Assembly (NCBI GenBank): GCA_023250175.1
Contig: JAHFBD010000153.1
Span: 1 to 5,614, forward strand
Reading direction: 5' to 3'
Source: Candidatus Melainabacteria bacterium
Lineage (GTDB): Bacteria > Cyanobacteriota > Vampirovibrionia > 2-02-FULL-35-15
DNA: 5,614 bases
Made by a program: the position numbers and the translations under genes. Under the pieces are notes generated by a model that was not told the origin of the DNA, did not search any database, and saw only the letters and a list, made by a program, of their open reading frames with translations. Shown here one piece after another: positions 5,592 to 5,614 of this stretch (position 1 is the stretch's first letter; each line of letters opens with the position of its first letter).

Positions 5592-5614
5592 GCAGTTATA
5601 AAAGATCCATTAGC

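Noticed and set aside
1..5614. Recoded genetic code (no TGA stops seen)
   Set aside because: Only six stops are visible, and the tryptophans checked in conserved positions are all TGG, so the absence of TGA proves nothing.
1..5614. CRISPR array, insertion sequence, tRNA or rRNA
   Set aside because: No regularly spaced repeats, transposase, terminal inverted repeats or tRNA-like stretches were found; nearly all of the window is coding.

Overview
The window is AT-rich bacterial DNA carrying compact genes on both strands. Two housekeeping genes mark it as bacterial: a class II aspartyl-tRNA synthetase of the bacterial type and the NAD-biosynthesis enzyme NadD. Every Trp codon I checked is TGG, and the six complete genes end in TAA (four) or TAG (two), so the standard bacterial code reads it well. 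I could not assign a lineage from the sequence alone.

Layout. Positions 1-944 (minus strand) hold the N-terminal 314 codons of aspS, cut by the window edge. A 108-bp divergent gap separates it from nadD (1053-1613, plus strand), whose 3' end runs 26 bp into an oppositely oriented gene. Positions 1588-4442 are a minus-strand cluster, read from right to left: a 546-aa protein with two guanylate-kinase-like domains in tandem, then three small genes (111, 121 and 120 aa) that look like diverged paralogs of one another. The gaps are 30, 20 and 99 bp, so at least the first three genes look like one transcript. A 156-bp divergent gap then leads to a plus-strand 330-aa gene (4599-5591). It resembles the queuosine-nucleotide N-glycosylase family (Qng1/DUF2419) but ends in a four-cysteine loop of the kind that holds a [4Fe-4S] cluster in endonuclease III and MutY.

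Most unusual part. In the double kinase the second domain keeps nearly every GMP- and ATP-binding residue of guanylate kinase. The first keeps the P-loop lysine but has lost several residues that hold GMP. Both domains share the same insert of about 12 residues, so they probably arose by internal duplication. The three small downstream proteins share two 'I..[IL]L..NG' helix ends and a C-terminal 'LDG/LDD' strand, and I recognise no known family. Two of them begin MDPI and the kinase begins MTNPIDPI, which suggests a shared N-terminal leader. An active-plus-degenerate kinase followed by a small paralog family is the best candidate here for an undescribed system; its function is unknown. The Fe-S-bearing Qng1-like protein is a second, separate point of interest.
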